A model generated the notes under the pieces. That model was not told the origin of the DNA. It worked only from the letters and a program-made list of their open reading frames with translations, and made no database searches. From Aradus depressus (taxonomy: Eukaryota > Arthropoda > Insecta > Hemiptera > Aradidae), in assembly GCA_963662175.1 (NCBI GenBank), contig OY759222.1:6988713-7052712 (forward strand): DNA of 64,000 nucleotides, read 5' to 3'. The first letter of the stretch is position 1; every line of letters begins with the position of its first letter. Shown in pieces: positions 42,888-44,782 of this stretch. The position numbers were made by a program, and so were the translations under genes.

Positions 42888-44782
42888 GATAATAATTATA
42901 TATATATATATATTGAAAGATTAAAGAAGAATAGTTACGTTTGTATGGTTCTTGTTTTTCATCGCAAGGCGGCAGGACACCTCTGCCAGTAGTACTCTTC
43001 TTCGTTCCAGCTATCAAATTCCAGATCTCAGTCAGCATCCTGAAACCAATAAATTATTATAAAACTTATAGGTTAGGGTTTATGACTCATGCCAGGGCTT
43101 TAACTACGAGGTCATATCGCCTACTACCAAAGCGCTCTTTCATTACTCTGGTGGGCATGAGCTCGACTCTACTGTGGGAGTCCTAAATTTTGCCTACCCT
43201 AAAATTTTATTCATCCAGGACAGGGGTCTTTAACGAGTACCTGACATCGTACAGGCTCGGGACCATCGCTTAACGTCCCATCCGAAGGACGGCGTGCTCA
43301 AGTTACCTCCCAGATAAAAGAAACTAAGGGCCTCGGTCTATAAAACGTATATATAATAATAGAAATAAATATATCTATTCTGATTTAATGAAGTTGAAAT
43401 GGCGTGTGTTTTTTTACGTTTATTCCAAATTCACGCCCAAACAGCTGTTCGAACATCCATTTACGTCCGATGATCCACAGAGCACACTAATGATTGGATA
43501 TCATAAAAGAAAATCGAAAAATAATAATTAATAAAAACTATAGAAACAATTGGTTCGAAACCCGGCCGAGGCCCTTAAATTTTTTTATCTGGGAGGGGAA
43601 GAAACGTTGAGCACTACGTCCCTCGGGGACGTTAAGCGATGGTCCCGATGTCAGGTACTCGTTACTACTCCTACCCTAGATAAGCCTGGTTAGGCAGAAG
43701 TTAAGAATTCCTTAGTAGATGTCCACTAGAACGACGAAAGAGCGCTCTGATAGTAGACGATATGACCTCATAGTAGCCTGCGCATTGAGTCATAAACTAA
43801 CTAAGACAAGAAACACTCTGAATTGAAAACTATCTACTGACTTAAAAAAATATATGTCATTACTACAATGGAATAATGTCATGATAATCACTGACCCAGA
43901 CTGTATATCCATGAACCACCGGACAACATAGTCCACAGGGGAAGTTTCTTCGGCGGTGACGAACGAGATGAAACCATCTGAACCTGGTACATTTTCACGA
44001 AGCCAAGCTCGAAAATCATCATCATATTTGGCATAAGCAACAACAGCACCTGTACCTATCACCACTGCGCCCAGGGTATAGTAGAATGCTCTGCCGGAGG
44101 TGCTGAAAATTATTAAGGAAAAAAAAATCATATTAATTTGATAACAGTAAATACCCGCCCAGAACCTTGTAAAGACATCTCAAAATATACTCACTCGCGA
44201 GGACATTCCTTCTTGTCACCTTCAATCTGTTTTTGTTTCTTACATGTGGAAGATGTTTGGTAAAGTCGGACTACATATCGTCTTTCTACATTAAGTACTG
44301 TCTGTAAATAAGAATGAGTATAAATGAAACTACATAACCTTAAAAACAATGTTGGGATTCGTTTTAAGGCTCATAATATCAAACAAGATCAAGAACACAT
44401 TATTCATACTATTTGAGAAAAAGCTGAACACCCAGATTTTTCACTAGACATTGAAACCTTTACATGATTTCAGTAGTCAATGTAAGCGAACCGATACTTA
44501 ACACATATTAATCCATAATTTTTTTAGATAAATGAAAAAATGTTATCTTTAAAGTGTTCCTGTAGGAATAATGTATTATTTTTCAAACAATTATCAAGCA
44601 CATTATAAGTAAAAATTCTAAAAATTAGGTGATATGTGACAGACGATCAGGCACTTGATAAGAGAGAAAACTTAAGTAAGGATGAAAGCAAGTATTTTTT
44701 AGACTAATTTTTATCCTTGATTTATACTATCACTTACCTTTTTAATGATACATGACGGTAATTTTAAACTAAGCCTAAACAT
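129..44782 (-). CDS. IMMT: MICOS complex subunit MIC60 (Mitofilin), whole gene, 14 coding exons
   Basis: MIC60 is an inner-mitochondrial-membrane protein that organises cristae junctions and is the core of the MICOS complex. Joining 44738-44782, 44195-44301, 43896-44102, 42939-43039, 40067-40177, 38570-38707, 38085-38223, 35860-36064, 34491-34628, 32797-32928, 28572-28800, 5583-5741, 2332-2623 and 129-306 gives 2,181 nt, exactly 727 codons with one terminal stop (726 residues, close to fly and human lengths). Every intron is GT-AG and every phase matches. Seen in the protein: a basic presequence-like N-terminus, a Gly/Ala/Val-rich membrane segment at about 56-75, long acidic/basic helical coiled-coil stretches (about 285-515), and the conserved C-terminal mitofilin domain (about 530-726) with [13 protein letters not shown] at 591-603 and LSYLQS at 628-633. 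It is divergently arranged with BOD1L1. Family and function are from established knowledge of Mitofilin; the exon model is read directly. Confidence 0.95.
307..1452. other. MIC60 intron 13, unassigned part
   Basis: AT-rich intron sequence with no ORF of note. A short AT/CG-rich patch with inverted ATCGAT-type words lies around 1,285-1,325. I recognise no repeat family here. Confidence 0.5.
1453..1921 (+). mobile_element. mariner transposase remnant, lineage 1
   Basis: Decayed mariner-type transposase. The opening matches the N-terminal region (REHLRYVM, then AES.ND and VNTK). Later pieces match the catalytic part (FHEDN and IPYSPDLA) and a C-terminal [10 protein letters not shown]. The central core is deleted and frames are broken by stops. 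No intact terminal inverted repeats were located. It differs from the second mariner lineage at 33.2-35.7 kb. Confidence 0.6.
1965..2180 (+). repeat. SINE-1 copy
   Basis: tRNA-derived SINE, see the fuller copy at 15,181. The head retains GTGCTATGCGTGCTTGCTTA and a decayed B box (GGGTTCCAAACC). The body keeps GATGGTCCCGAG and the GGTGAATAAAA block, and the copy stops short of the usual CATGAGTCATAA tail. Confidence 0.75.
2332..2623 (-). CDS. IMMT: MIC60 coding exon 13
   Basis: Residues 571-668, the best conserved part of the mitofilin domain: [20 protein letters not shown], then [11 protein letters not shown], then the [10 protein letters not shown] helix. Acceptor TTGCAG, donor GTAATA. Confidence 0.95.
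2695..2885 (+). repeat. Element A, left-end fragment
   Basis: Begins in the left-end foldback (CAGCTAAGTATAGGGGAAGT), continues through the ...CAACGGAATTTCATGTTT... block and ends near GATATCGACACGAAATTTTG. The right two thirds are missing. Confidence 0.7.
2949..3250 (+). repeat. SINE-1 copy with disrupted head
   Basis: About 300 bp. The A-box region is scrambled (a duplicated GGCGCC / GGGGCAGCGG), while the rest from GCTTACTGAGCTCAAGATCG to GGGCATGAGTC is well preserved. Confidence 0.8.
3655..4925 (-). repeat. Repeat B copy split by the R1-clade LINE
   Basis: The 3' end (reverse of TAACGGAAATAAA, GGATACGTC) lies at 3,655-3,724. The interior resumes at 4,792-4,925 (CATTAAGATAGC, GAATAAATACTTGAAAATAT). 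The uninterrupted order can be seen at 13,900-14,285. Confidence 0.7.
3725..4791 (-). mobile_element. 5'-truncated R1-clade LINE with poly(A)
   Basis: A 277-codon open frame (4,793-3,960) encodes the C-terminal end of a LINE polyprotein: an [15 protein letters not shown] segment after the reverse transcriptase, then a C-x2-C-x8-H-x4-C knuckle ([18 protein letters not shown]), the pattern I associate with the R1 clade. About 200 bp of 3' UTR and a poly(A) (T-run 3,727-3,754 on the plus strand) follow. Short duplications AATGTATA (3,716) and ATGTATA (4,792) flank it, marking insertion into a repeat B copy. The long open frame suggests a fairly young insertion; the plus-strand frames over it are shadows. 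Confidence 0.82.
4937..5221 (-). repeat. SINE-1 copy
   Basis: Near full length in reverse, from the GCATGCCCGGGCTTTAAC tail to the GAGCTACTGGCGCC head. It directly abuts the repeat B fragment upstream. Confidence 0.8.
5268..5378 (-). repeat. Repeat B fragment carrying the CTGATGA...GAAA cassette
   Basis: On the minus strand: GACCTGATGAAGGGC, a loop, CGTCTCGAAATG, then AATACACTTCCGGAAAAG. It matches the central part of repeat B at 8.8 kb. Confidence 0.65.
5583..5741 (-). CDS. IMMT: MIC60 coding exon 12
   Basis: Residues 518-571. Starts the C-terminal mitofilin domain ([18 protein letters not shown]). It lies about 22.8 kb from exon 11, the largest intron in the window. Acceptor TTTACAG, donor GTAAGC. 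Confidence 0.93.
5850..6005 (-). repeat. Element A interior fragment
   Basis: One repeat unit in reverse: TTTCGGCCGATTTGGTTGAA, GGGGTTCTGGATACACAT, CATTCATTTTATCGGGAGTT. Neither terminus is present. Confidence 0.65.
6075..6485 (-). mobile_element. Jockey-type LINE fragment (end of the RT domain)
   Basis: In two minus-strand frames: [32 protein letters not shown], then after a shift [20 protein letters not shown] and [14 protein letters not shown]. These are the typical C-terminal blocks after a Jockey-like reverse transcriptase. It is broken by a frameshift near 6,310. Confidence 0.72.
6913..7376 (+). pseudogene. Fragment of a repeat-borne insect protein family (RFG.SDR type)
   Basis: A 151-codon open frame starting at ATG 6,913 contains [20 protein letters not shown] and [14 protein letters not shown] one-base shift near 7,318 restores [20 protein letters not shown], after which the frame stops. 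I recall the RFG(V/I)SDR...AIASSVL and LYFDGRKD blocks from large uncharacterised, probably transposon-derived families in insect genomes, but cannot name the family. It is embedded in the 22.8-kb MIC60 intron, sense-opposite to MIC60. The start is not supported beyond being the first ATG. Confidence 0.5.
7890..9187 (+). repeat. Repeat B, full-length copy split by a LINE
   Basis: Starts at GTCAGTCCAATGTACGTTAT, is interrupted at about 7,953-8,765, and continues through CTATATCTCGCACATTGGGA, the CTGATGA...GAAA cassette (8,827-8,857) and CACTTCCGAAGAG to GTATTGGTTTAACGGAAATA and an ATT microsatellite tail. The tail looks like the 3' end of a LINE, but no coding part in this orientation was found. 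Confidence 0.75.
7953..8765 (-). mobile_element. LINE 3' part with terminal Cys-His knuckle
   Basis: Minus-strand open frame 8,772-8,206 contains [20 protein letters not shown] and a C-x2-C-x9-H-x4-C knuckle ([19 protein letters not shown]), as at the C-terminus of several LINE polyproteins. The element ends in an ATT/AAT microsatellite (7,953-7,974 on the plus strand). It is 5'-truncated and inserted in repeat B. Confidence 0.7.
9188..9305 (-). repeat. Element A interior fragment
   Basis: GGGGTTTTTCAGTTGAGCCT, CCTTTGGTTGATTTGGTTGA, ATTGATAGGTGTTGTCCT: a single inverted unit directly after the repeat B tail. Confidence 0.55.
9763..10445 (+). repeat. Element A left end split by repeat B
   Basis: TTACTTCCCCAGCTATA (9,762-9,776) is cut by repeat B (9,777-10,320) and resumes at TCTAGGGGAAGTTATATAAT (10,329), running to the CTGTGAATGAG region. 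The order of insertion is clear: A first, B second. Confidence 0.75.
9777..10322 (+). repeat. Repeat B, uninterrupted copy
   Basis: About 545 bp from GTCAGTCCAATGTACGTTAT to the ATT microsatellite. The cassette is degenerate here (CTGATAA instead of CTGATGA, 9,943-9,973). This copy gives the intact order used to read the split ones. Confidence 0.78.
10843..11075 (+). repeat. Element A fragment
   Basis: CAACGGAAATTCGTGTTTTC, AACTCCCGATAGAATGGATG, GACACCTATTGATTTTCAGC, then a deletion and ATTTAGTGATGCATATTA from the third unit. Confidence 0.65.
11115..11345 (-). repeat. SINE-2, GC-rich tRNA-derived repeat
   Basis: On the minus strand a tRNA-like head carries a good B box (GGTTCGAATCC) downstream of TAGAGCGTAGGG. 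It is followed by an inverted GGGAGGGAGTTTTAT / ATAAAACTCACTCCC hairpin. GC content is far above the surroundings. A related shorter piece lies at 12,110-12,190. Confidence 0.55.
11346..12109. other. MIC60 intron 11, unassigned AT-rich stretch
   Basis: No ORF, repeat family or symmetry recognised. A short C-rich patch lies at 11,537-11,590. Confidence 0.4.
12110..12190. repeat. SINE-2-related GC-rich fragment
   Basis: Shares GGTTACAGGGCCCG and GGGGGCCATGGGTTGACAC words with the 11.3-kb copy (GGTTGCAGGGCCCGG, GTTGACACATGGCCCCC), rearranged. Orientation unclear. Confidence 0.4.
12470..12674 (-). repeat. SINE-1 copy, internally deleted
   Basis: Tail CTCATGCCCGGGCT is joined to TTTCGTCGCTCTGAGCC, skipping about 45 bp. 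The head is reduced to GCAAGCACCGGCGC. Confidence 0.65.
13243..13450 (+). repeat. SINE-1 copy with intact A and B boxes
   Basis: Head AGCGCCGGTAGCTCAGTGG (A box) and GGTTCGAGCCC (B box) are well kept. Fused after the B box to TCAGGTACTCGTTAAAGACC, so about 100 bp of the body are missing. Confidence 0.8.
13545..13855 (-). repeat. Element A interior, two units
   Basis: Two consecutive inverted units are visible, each with a TTTCGGC(C)GA...GAAAAT..AAAGGTG core and a CGTGTC(A)ATACATTCATT end. A poly(C) run (13,581-13,602) lies in the first. Confidence 0.7.
13900..14285 (-). repeat. Repeat B copy
   Basis: Reverse orientation, 3' end first (ATTTATTTCCGTTAAACCAA, GGATACGTCAAAAGAA), through AAAATATATATG to the cassette (14,211-14,246: GGGACGTTCTTACGTCCC) and TCCCAATGTTCGAGATATAG. 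Confidence 0.75.
14770..15115 (+). repeat. Element A copy
   Basis: GAAGTTATACAATCGATCAG, ATTTTCATGTTTTCC, GATAGAATGAAG, GACACCTATTGATTTTCAGT, AATCGGCCGAAGGAAAGGGG, GCCGATGTAATGGATGTATC. Both termini are eroded. Confidence 0.68.
15181..15492 (+). repeat. SINE-1, near full-length reference copy
   Basis: The family in order: tRNA-like head with A box (GAACTCAGTGG) and B box (GGGATCGAAATCC), GGCTCTTAG, a GAAATAAACTTAAGCACG segment, GTTAAGCGATGGTCCCGAGC, CTGTACGATGTCAGGTACTC, GTGAATAAAAATTTAGGG, CCAGAGTGACGAAAG, CGATATGATGTCGTAGTTAA and tail GAGCATGAGTCATAA. About 310 bp. A Pol III type 2 promoter is inferred from the boxes; the parent tRNA was not identified. Confidence 0.85.
16135..16222 (+). 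repeat. Element A third-unit fragment
   Basis: TAATACTGTAATAACTACCG, ATGAAGGTATTTACACGAAA, TTTAGTATGGTGA. Follows a poly(G) run at 16,131-16,144. Confidence 0.5.
16232..17090 (-). mobile_element. LINE reverse-transcriptase fragment with YADD
   Basis: Minus strand: [20 protein letters not shown] is the RT active site (palm, two Asp). Next come [28 protein letters not shown] and [11 protein letters not shown], then [22 protein letters not shown] and a GRPRLR-stop-LEDDL block typical of the C-terminal end. Everything before the YADD box is missing. Three stops in the last 75 codons all replace Trp codons (TAG, TGA, TGA). A related minus-strand piece is at 59,860-60,205. Confidence 0.82.
17095..17215 (+). 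repeat. LINE-tail-like repeat ending in TTTCA repeats
   Basis: TATTTATTCTTAGAAGACCT, CGGTCCCAAAATAAAATTTA, then ATTTTCATTTCATTTCAT. The same words occur in reverse at 29,640-29,700, so this is an interspersed family. Confidence 0.5.
17272..17493 (+). repeat. SINE-1 copy, internally deleted
   Basis: Head GAGGGTAGTTCAGTGG and B box GGATTCGAAACTC; GCCGTCCTTC is joined directly to TCAGGTACTCG. It ends at GATATGACTTCGAAGTTATA. Confidence 0.75.
17498..17720 (+). mobile_element. Jockey-type LINE C-terminal fragment
   Basis: One plus frame reads [20 protein letters not shown] and then [18 protein letters not shown], matching the NAPYYVSN...NIPFV block of Jockey-like LINEs, then decays. It follows a SINE-1 copy without a gap. 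Confidence 0.55.
18415..18735 (-). repeat. Element A copy inside the first palindrome arm
   Basis: Reverse orientation: ATTCGGCGGATTTCTCGG, GGGTTCTGGATACATATA, GACAGCC, GGTGAAAACTCGACATGG and the end TATACTTCATATAGCTAAGG. The right-hand part (from 18,574) is copied again in inverted and direct orientation further on. Confidence 0.7.
18574..20726. repeat. Inverted triplication: direct arm, inverted arm, direct arm
   Basis: Arm 1 (18,574-19,240) and arm 2 (19,320-19,986) are inverted copies of 667 bp around a 79-bp spacer. Arm 2 plus the spacer (19,238-19,977) is again inverted at 19,987-20,726 around a 9-nt loop (19,978-19,986), giving a palindrome of about 1.49 kb. In all stretches I compared the arms are identical or nearly so. 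Content is ordinary: part of an element A copy, unique AT-rich sequence and a partial SINE-1. The only difference between the outer copies is that arm 1 lacks the SINE tail. The short mirrored ORFs here are products of the symmetry. Confidence 0.92.
20465..20685 (+). repeat. SINE-1 3' part inside the third arm
   Basis: From GGAGCACGGATGGGACGTTA through GTGCGGTATAGTCGATATAA to the tail GAAAGCCCGGGCTTGAGG. The equivalent in arm 1 (19,073-19,240) is cut at GGTATAGTCG; the inverted equivalent is 19,279-19,499. Confidence 0.75.
20727..21590. other. MIC60 intron 11, unassigned
   Basis: AT-rich, with an A-run at 21,077-21,091 and a short GC-rich patch at 21,146-21,165. Nothing recognised as coding. 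Confidence 0.4.
21592..21640 (+). repeat. Repeat B 3' terminus
   Basis: CCTATTACCATGTATTGGTT, TAACGGAAATAAA, then ATT-rich tail; the rest of the element is absent, as in 5'-truncated retroelements. Confidence 0.6.
21683..22341 (+). mobile_element. Element A with both ends, interrupted by SINE-1
   Basis: Left end TACTTCCCCAGTTATACACA (degraded foldback), body with GAATGTATCGACACGAAATT, then a SINE-1 insertion (21,893-22,232), then ATCGACATTGATTTTTAATC and the right end GCTGGGGAAGTA at 22,330-22,341. This copy supports the inverted termini. Confidence 0.75.
21893..22232 (-). repeat. SINE-1, full length, with target-site duplication
   Basis: Complete in reverse from ACTCATGCCCGGGCTATAAC to CACTGAGCTACCGGCG. 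Flanked by CACTTTATATTCA (left) and CACTATATATTCA (right), a 13-bp duplication with one mismatch inside element A, as expected for LINE-mobilised insertion. Confidence 0.82.
22785..22960 (-). repeat. Element A fragment
   Basis: AAAATTTCGTGCCGATATAT, TTGAAAGTTATAGTGTTCAC, then TTTTTGAAATAGGAC and AACTTCCAGGAAAAC. Truncated on both sides. Confidence 0.45.
22991..23610. repeat. Composite repeat, copy 1: inverted SINE-1 pieces around a 230-bp core
   Basis: A minus-strand SINE-1 3' part (to GACCTCGGTC), a core starting TATACAACGTATATATAATA and containing CACGCCCAGCAGCTGTTC, then a plus-strand SINE-1 from the B box GGTTCGAAACCCGGCCGAGG. The same arrangement with the same core and junctions occurs at 43,069-43,795. 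Here the right SINE is cut at about 23,610 by a mariner fragment. Confidence 0.8.
23611..23826 (+). mobile_element. mariner lineage 2, 3' fragment with terminal inverted repeat
   Basis: Decayed transposase C-terminus ([36 protein letters not shown]) followed by the terminal repeat GAAAATTCCCGTTATTTTTT. Closely related to the pieces at 33,238-33,689 and 35,535-35,754. Confidence 0.75.
23991..24112 (+). repeat. Tandem duplication, unit about 60 bp
   Basis: CAACTTCCCAATGTGCATGT and the following TTGCCTGTTATT..GA(G/A)GTGGATTTGC occur twice in a row with two visible differences. Confidence 0.75.
24442..25048 (-). mobile_element. 5'-truncated Jockey-clade LINE with 11-bp target-site duplication
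   Basis: Minus strand: [40 protein letters not shown] and [20 protein letters not shown] are the Jockey-clade blocks following the reverse transcriptase. The 3' end is an AAATAAATAAAT-type tail. The 11-bp word GTTATGTAATT flanks it at 24,431-24,441 and 25,049-25,059. The C-terminal frame is open for 114 codons, so this is fairly young. Confidence 0.88.
25176..26116 (+). mobile_element. hAT transposon remnant with 8-bp target-site duplication
   Basis: Terminal repeats TAGGGCTGTGACTTATATTC (left) and the reverse of TAGGGCAGTAATTTGTATGC (right). The 8-bp target duplication GTAATGAA is at 25,168-25,175 and 26,117-26,124. Inside, a degraded frame reads [17 protein letters not shown] and ends near a KKVLRV-like segment, corresponding to the hAT C-terminal dimerisation region (VERSFSRYK in intact members, from family knowledge). 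941 bp, most coding sequence deleted. It is inserted in element A. Confidence 0.85.
26436..27440. other. MIC60 intron 11, unassigned
   Basis: AT-rich. Nothing coding or symmetric recognised over about 1 kb, apart from a slightly GC-richer patch at 26,595-26,690. Confidence 0.4.
27441..28080. repeat. Probable interspersed repeat, family unknown
   Basis: Begins with an element A-like scrap (CTTCAACGGAATTTCACGTT) and continues with CATTTTGGCCGAAATCAGAC and CACTTAATTTACGCAAAAAC words and a long diverged non-coding body. I could not pair it with another copy in the window. Confidence 0.3.
28336..28516 (+). repeat. SINE-1 copy just downstream (gene sense) of MIC60 exon 11
   Basis: Head ATGCCAGTAGCTCAGGG, missing B box (GAGGTAACAAAATC), then GACCCTGCGCGATGTCAGCT and an abbreviated tail. 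It lies about 55 bp from the exon 11 donor. A second head fragment in reverse (GTGAGCTACTGGCGCC) sits at 28,131-28,146. Confidence 0.7.
28572..28800 (-). CDS. IMMT: MIC60 coding exon 11
   Basis: Residues 442-518. Long Met/Glu/Lys-rich helix ([20 protein letters not shown]) ending in [11 protein letters not shown], the segment that precedes the mitofilin domain in known family members. Of the possible donors, GTGAGT at 28571 is chosen because the leftover T forms Cys518 with exon 12 and gives a gap-free match to the known family spacing. Confidence 0.93.
29632..30250 (-). repeat. LINE-tail-like repeat, reverse copy
   Basis: 3' end in reverse (AAATGAAAAGAAATTTTATT, CTGGGACTGAGGTCCCC) matches 17,095-17,215. 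The extension to about 30,250 is a pyrimidine-rich minus strand with an open but low-complexity frame (Phe/Ser/Pro/Leu-rich), which I do not regard as a gene. Confidence 0.45.
31138..31322. repeat. Short foldback around the CTGAAGATGGGAG cassette
   Basis: TACTCCCATCATCAGTATCT at 31,140 is inverted as AGATACTGAAGATGGGAGTA at 31,293. Pairing continues outward through TTATTTGATGTTC...TTATTGTTAA to about 31,190 and 31,255, leaving a loop of about 65 nt. Right after the right arm comes CATCCCGAAACGTC. Confidence 0.65.
31402..31655 (-). repeat. SINE-1 copy, internally deleted
   Basis: From ACTCATGCCCGGGCTTTAAC to TCTGAGCTACCGGCGC. The segment between GAGCACTCCTTTC and CACCTTATTCATCTAGGT is missing about 80 bp. 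Confidence 0.78.
32048..32615 (-). mobile_element. 5' region of an unidentified mobile element with a short ORF
   Basis: On the minus strand, about 430 bp (32,615-32,185) closely matches 63,590-64,000 (GAAAACGTCT, GTGTTACAAAATACCGTCAG, GTCTGTACGTGTTTGTTGTG, AGCGTGATA..TCGTTTAGATAGGA). It leads into ATG 32,187 and a 46-codon basic frame ([20 protein letters not shown]). The RKY..xYRKRK start resembles N-termini of hAT/ZMYM-like transposon proteins; this is a weak guess. The element continues beyond neither copy recognisably. Confidence 0.55.
32797..32928 (-). CDS. IMMT: MIC60 coding exon 10
   Basis: Exactly 44 codons, phase 0 at both ends, residues 398-441, coiled coil ([20 protein letters not shown]). 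Acceptor TTTCAG, donor GTAAGT. Confidence 0.92.
33238..33689 (-). mobile_element. mariner lineage 2, C-terminal half with terminal repeat
   Basis: Terminal repeat at 33,238 (GTTCAAAAAATAACGGGC). Going inward on the minus strand: C-terminus ([12 protein letters not shown]), [12 protein letters not shown], and [20 protein letters not shown] with the third catalytic Asp. After a frameshift near 33,560 come [11 protein letters not shown] with the second catalytic Asp, then NKEYYLQV. The order and D-x34-D-type spacing identify a Tc1/mariner transposase. The N-terminal half is lost. Confidence 0.88.
33706..33982. repeat. Foldback unit flanked by 13-bp direct repeats
   Basis: Arms 33,752-33,868 and 33,869-33,981 are inverted (AATTATAAAGAAAACA, TTGTCTATTTCACAAGATAT, CCACGACTTAACAAATAC) with almost no loop and a few mismatches. 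CTTATATATTAAT occurs at 33,693-33,705 and 33,983-33,995. Each arm contains a CTGAAGATG...TGAAAGTAC or CCGAAAGTAC motif. Confidence 0.82.
34491..34628 (-). CDS. IMMT: MIC60 coding exon 9
   Basis: Exactly 46 codons, phase 0 at both ends, residues 352-397 ([20 protein letters not shown]). Acceptor TTCCCAG, donor GTAAGT. Confidence 0.9.
34804..34862 (+). repeat. SINE-1 head fragment
   Basis: GGCGCCGTTAGCTCAGAGG through GCTCAAGATCGCGGGGTC, then cut by the next repeat (AAAATAAATTACAGATACTG). Confidence 0.65.
34863..34950 (+). repeat. Cassette-bearing repeat (family C) fragment
   Basis: AAATAAATTACAGATACTGA, AGATGGGAGTGCTTCAC, then TAATTGCTAGGTTTC. It matches copies at 31.3, 37.17 and 59.3-59.7 kb. 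Confidence 0.5.
35051..35155 (+). repeat. SINE-1 head fragment
   Basis: GGGCGCCGGTAACACAGTTA, GCTTGCTTACTGAGCTC, B box GGGTTCGCAACCC, GGCCGAGGTCCTTAG. It stops at ATCTGGGAGGT, shortly before a poly(G) run (35,180-35,197). Confidence 0.7.
35290..35754 (+). mobile_element. mariner lineage 2, internally deleted copy
   Basis: N-terminal helix-turn-helix part is open: [20 protein letters not shown], then [11 protein letters not shown]. Then a jump to the start of the catalytic part ([12 protein letters not shown], i.e. the region before VVHYN), another jump to RRFTSIDEI and the C-terminus. It ends in GAAAATTCCCGTTATTTTTT. The catalytic aspartates are deleted, so this is a non-autonomous relic. 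Confidence 0.8.
35860..36064 (-). CDS. IMMT: MIC60 coding exon 8
   Basis: Residues 283-351, a strongly charged coiled-coil segment ([18 protein letters not shown]). It ends in phase 0 at donor GTAGGG. Translation runs on into the intron for only a few codons. Confidence 0.9.
36167..36415. mobile_element. 249-bp MITE with perfect 32-bp inverted ends
   Basis: TGAGGGGGTTAGAAGCAAAG plus GGATGTAAGTGA at 36,167-36,198 is exactly inverted at 36,384-36,415. The interior is AT-rich and non-coding. A flanking duplication is not certain (AA or AAA at most). Superfamily not assigned. It sits in MIC60 intron 7. Confidence 0.8.
36630..36965 (-). repeat. SINE-1, near full length
   Basis: ACTCATGCCCGGGCTTTAAC through GGTTTCGAACCTGCGA (reverse B box) to CCACTGAGCTACCGGCGCC. 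It is preceded by TTAGTTAGTTATT, also seen before other minus copies, so that is part of the tail. Confidence 0.85.
37010..37115 (+). repeat. Repeat B 3' terminus
   Basis: TGACGTATCCTATTACAATT, CAACGGAAATCAAT, ATT microsatellite; 5'-truncated. Confidence 0.6.
37160..37265 (+). repeat. Cassette-bearing repeat (family C) copy
   Basis: GGCAAATAAATTTGAGATAC, CTGATGACGGGAGTTCTTCC, GCTAGGTTATGAAAACCAAG, GATGGGAGAATAAAAT. The GAAA of the cassette is mutated to AAAA here. Confidence 0.5.
37351..37893 (-). mobile_element. Element A, full length with both ends
   Basis: About 543 bp in reverse. Right terminus TATTTCCCCAGC; third unit (AAAATCGACCGTTCGGGC); second unit (CAGTTATTAGAG, TTCGGCAGATTTCGCAG); first unit (GGGGTTCTGGATAGACAC, CTATCGGGAGTTATTGTGTT); then GAAAACTCAACATCGAAT and the left terminus TACTTCGTATAGCTGTGGAA. 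It is the best copy for seeing the unit structure in one piece. Confidence 0.82.
38085..38223 (-). CDS. IMMT: MIC60 coding exon 7
   Basis: Residues 237-283. Helical and charged ([20 protein letters not shown]), it opens the coiled-coil region. The donor GTAAGC leaves TT, completed as Leu by exon 8. Confidence 0.9.
38570..38707 (-). CDS. IMMT: MIC60 coding exon 6
   Basis: Residues 191-237, including [20 protein letters not shown], a helical segment before the main coiled coil. Acceptor TTTGCAG, donor GTAGTA. Confidence 0.9.
39565..39803 (-). repeat. Element A, internally deleted
   Basis: Third unit (ATCGACCGTTTGGGCTAAAA), part of the second (ACGGTTTTGAGTTGAGCCC), then a jump to CTTAACATCGAATC and the left-end region TTACATAATTTCCCC. 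Confidence 0.68.
40067..40177 (-). CDS. IMMT: MIC60 coding exon 5
   Basis: Residues 154-191, a proline-led acidic/basic segment ([17 protein letters not shown]) with GT-AG borders (acceptor TTTTTCAG, donor GTAGAT). It is the only coding island in about 4 kb of repeats, and its phase joins both neighbours. Confidence 0.88.
40297..40372 (-). repeat. Element A right end, truncated
   Basis: TGTACTTCCCCACCACGAAT, AACTTTTCGTCCTCCC, ATCGATCGTTTGGGCTAA, then a direct join to SINE-1. Confidence 0.65.
40373..40432 (-). repeat. SINE-1 internal fragment
   Basis: GTCCCATCCAAAGGACGGCG, TGCTCAAGG, CCCAGATAAAAACCTAA. Only the middle is left. Confidence 0.6.
40530..40770 (+). repeat. SINE-1 copy, head damaged
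   Basis: GAAGTAGCGTG, CTGAGCTCAAGATCGCGG, B box GGTTCGAAACTC, body to GATATGACCTGGTAGTTAAA; lacks the CATGAGTC tail. Confidence 0.72.
41236..41725 (-). repeat. Element A copy with SINE-1 inside
   Basis: CATCAAATAAGTTTTCTCTC, GATTTAGTTGAAAATGG, then SINE-1 at 41,391-41,590, then GTGTTCACAGAGATATAC, AAATTCAGATGAAAACTTCA and a terminus GGCTGGGGAAGTAC. Confidence 0.65.
41391..41590 (-). repeat. SINE-1 copy, internally deleted
   Basis: ACTCACGCCTAGGCTTTAAC to CTGAGCTACCAACTCCC. The stretch around TCTTAGCATTCCACAGATTC has lost about 130 bp. Confidence 0.72.
42144..42755 (+). mobile_element. PIF/Harbinger-type element with TTA target-site duplication
   Basis: Inverted ends AGCTATGTCCACATTTGTGC (left) and the reverse of AGCTATGTCCACACTTGTGC (right), continuing with GCTTTCATC and TTCAATATGA words. 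TTA is duplicated at 42,141-42,143 and 42,756-42,758. Inside, a broken frame starts [13 protein letters not shown] and, after a stop, reads [17 protein letters not shown], then [10 protein letters not shown], like the region before the DDE core in HARBI1-type transposases (W(V/I)xxxLxxR). The rest is deleted. It is in MIC60 intron 4. Confidence 0.82.
42825..42915. repeat. TA microsatellite
   Basis: Alternating AT tracts at 42,846-42,880 and 42,898-42,913, just downstream of the MIC60 exon 4 donor (42,939 on the minus strand). Confidence 0.9.
42939..43039 (-). CDS. IMMT: MIC60 coding exon 4
   Basis: Residues 120-154, a polar linker ([18 protein letters not shown]). It must be read as G+ATG CTG ACT, since the other two frames hit stops at once; this agrees with the phases of exons 3 and 5. 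Just downstream on the minus strand lies a TA microsatellite. Confidence 0.85.
43069..43795. repeat. Composite repeat, copy 2: inverted SINE-1 pieces around a 230-bp core
   Basis: The same structure as 22,991-23,610: minus SINE-1 to CTCGGTC, core TATAAAACGTATATATAATA...CACGCCCAAACAGCTGTTCG, plus SINE-1 from GGTTCGAAACCCGGCCGAGG. Here the right SINE-1 runs to its tail (GCATTGAGTCATAA). Confidence 0.82.
43896..44102 (-). CDS. IMMT: MIC60 coding exon 3 (membrane anchor)
   Basis: Residues 51-120. It encodes the single transmembrane segment, including [20 protein letters not shown], followed by an [11 protein letters not shown] stretch typical of metazoan mitofilins just after the anchor. The acceptor is TTTTCAG. 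The donor GTCAGT leaves GG, completed by the first base of exon 4. Confidence 0.92.
44195..44301 (-). CDS. IMMT: MIC60 coding exon 2
   Basis: Residues 16-51, a basic segment ([14 protein letters not shown]) that continues the targeting region and a Lys-rich linker ahead of the membrane anchor. The acceptor is TTTACAG. The donor GTGAGT leaves two bases that complete Asp51 with exon 3. Confidence 0.85.
44738..44782 (-). CDS. IMMT: MIC60 coding exon 1
   Basis: Fifteen codons starting at ATG 44782-44780 with A at -3. The peptide is rich in Leu, Ser and Lys with no acidic residue, as expected for a mitochondrial presequence. It ends in phase 0 before the donor GTAAGT. This ATG is preferred because exon 2 joins it in frame. 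Confidence 0.85.
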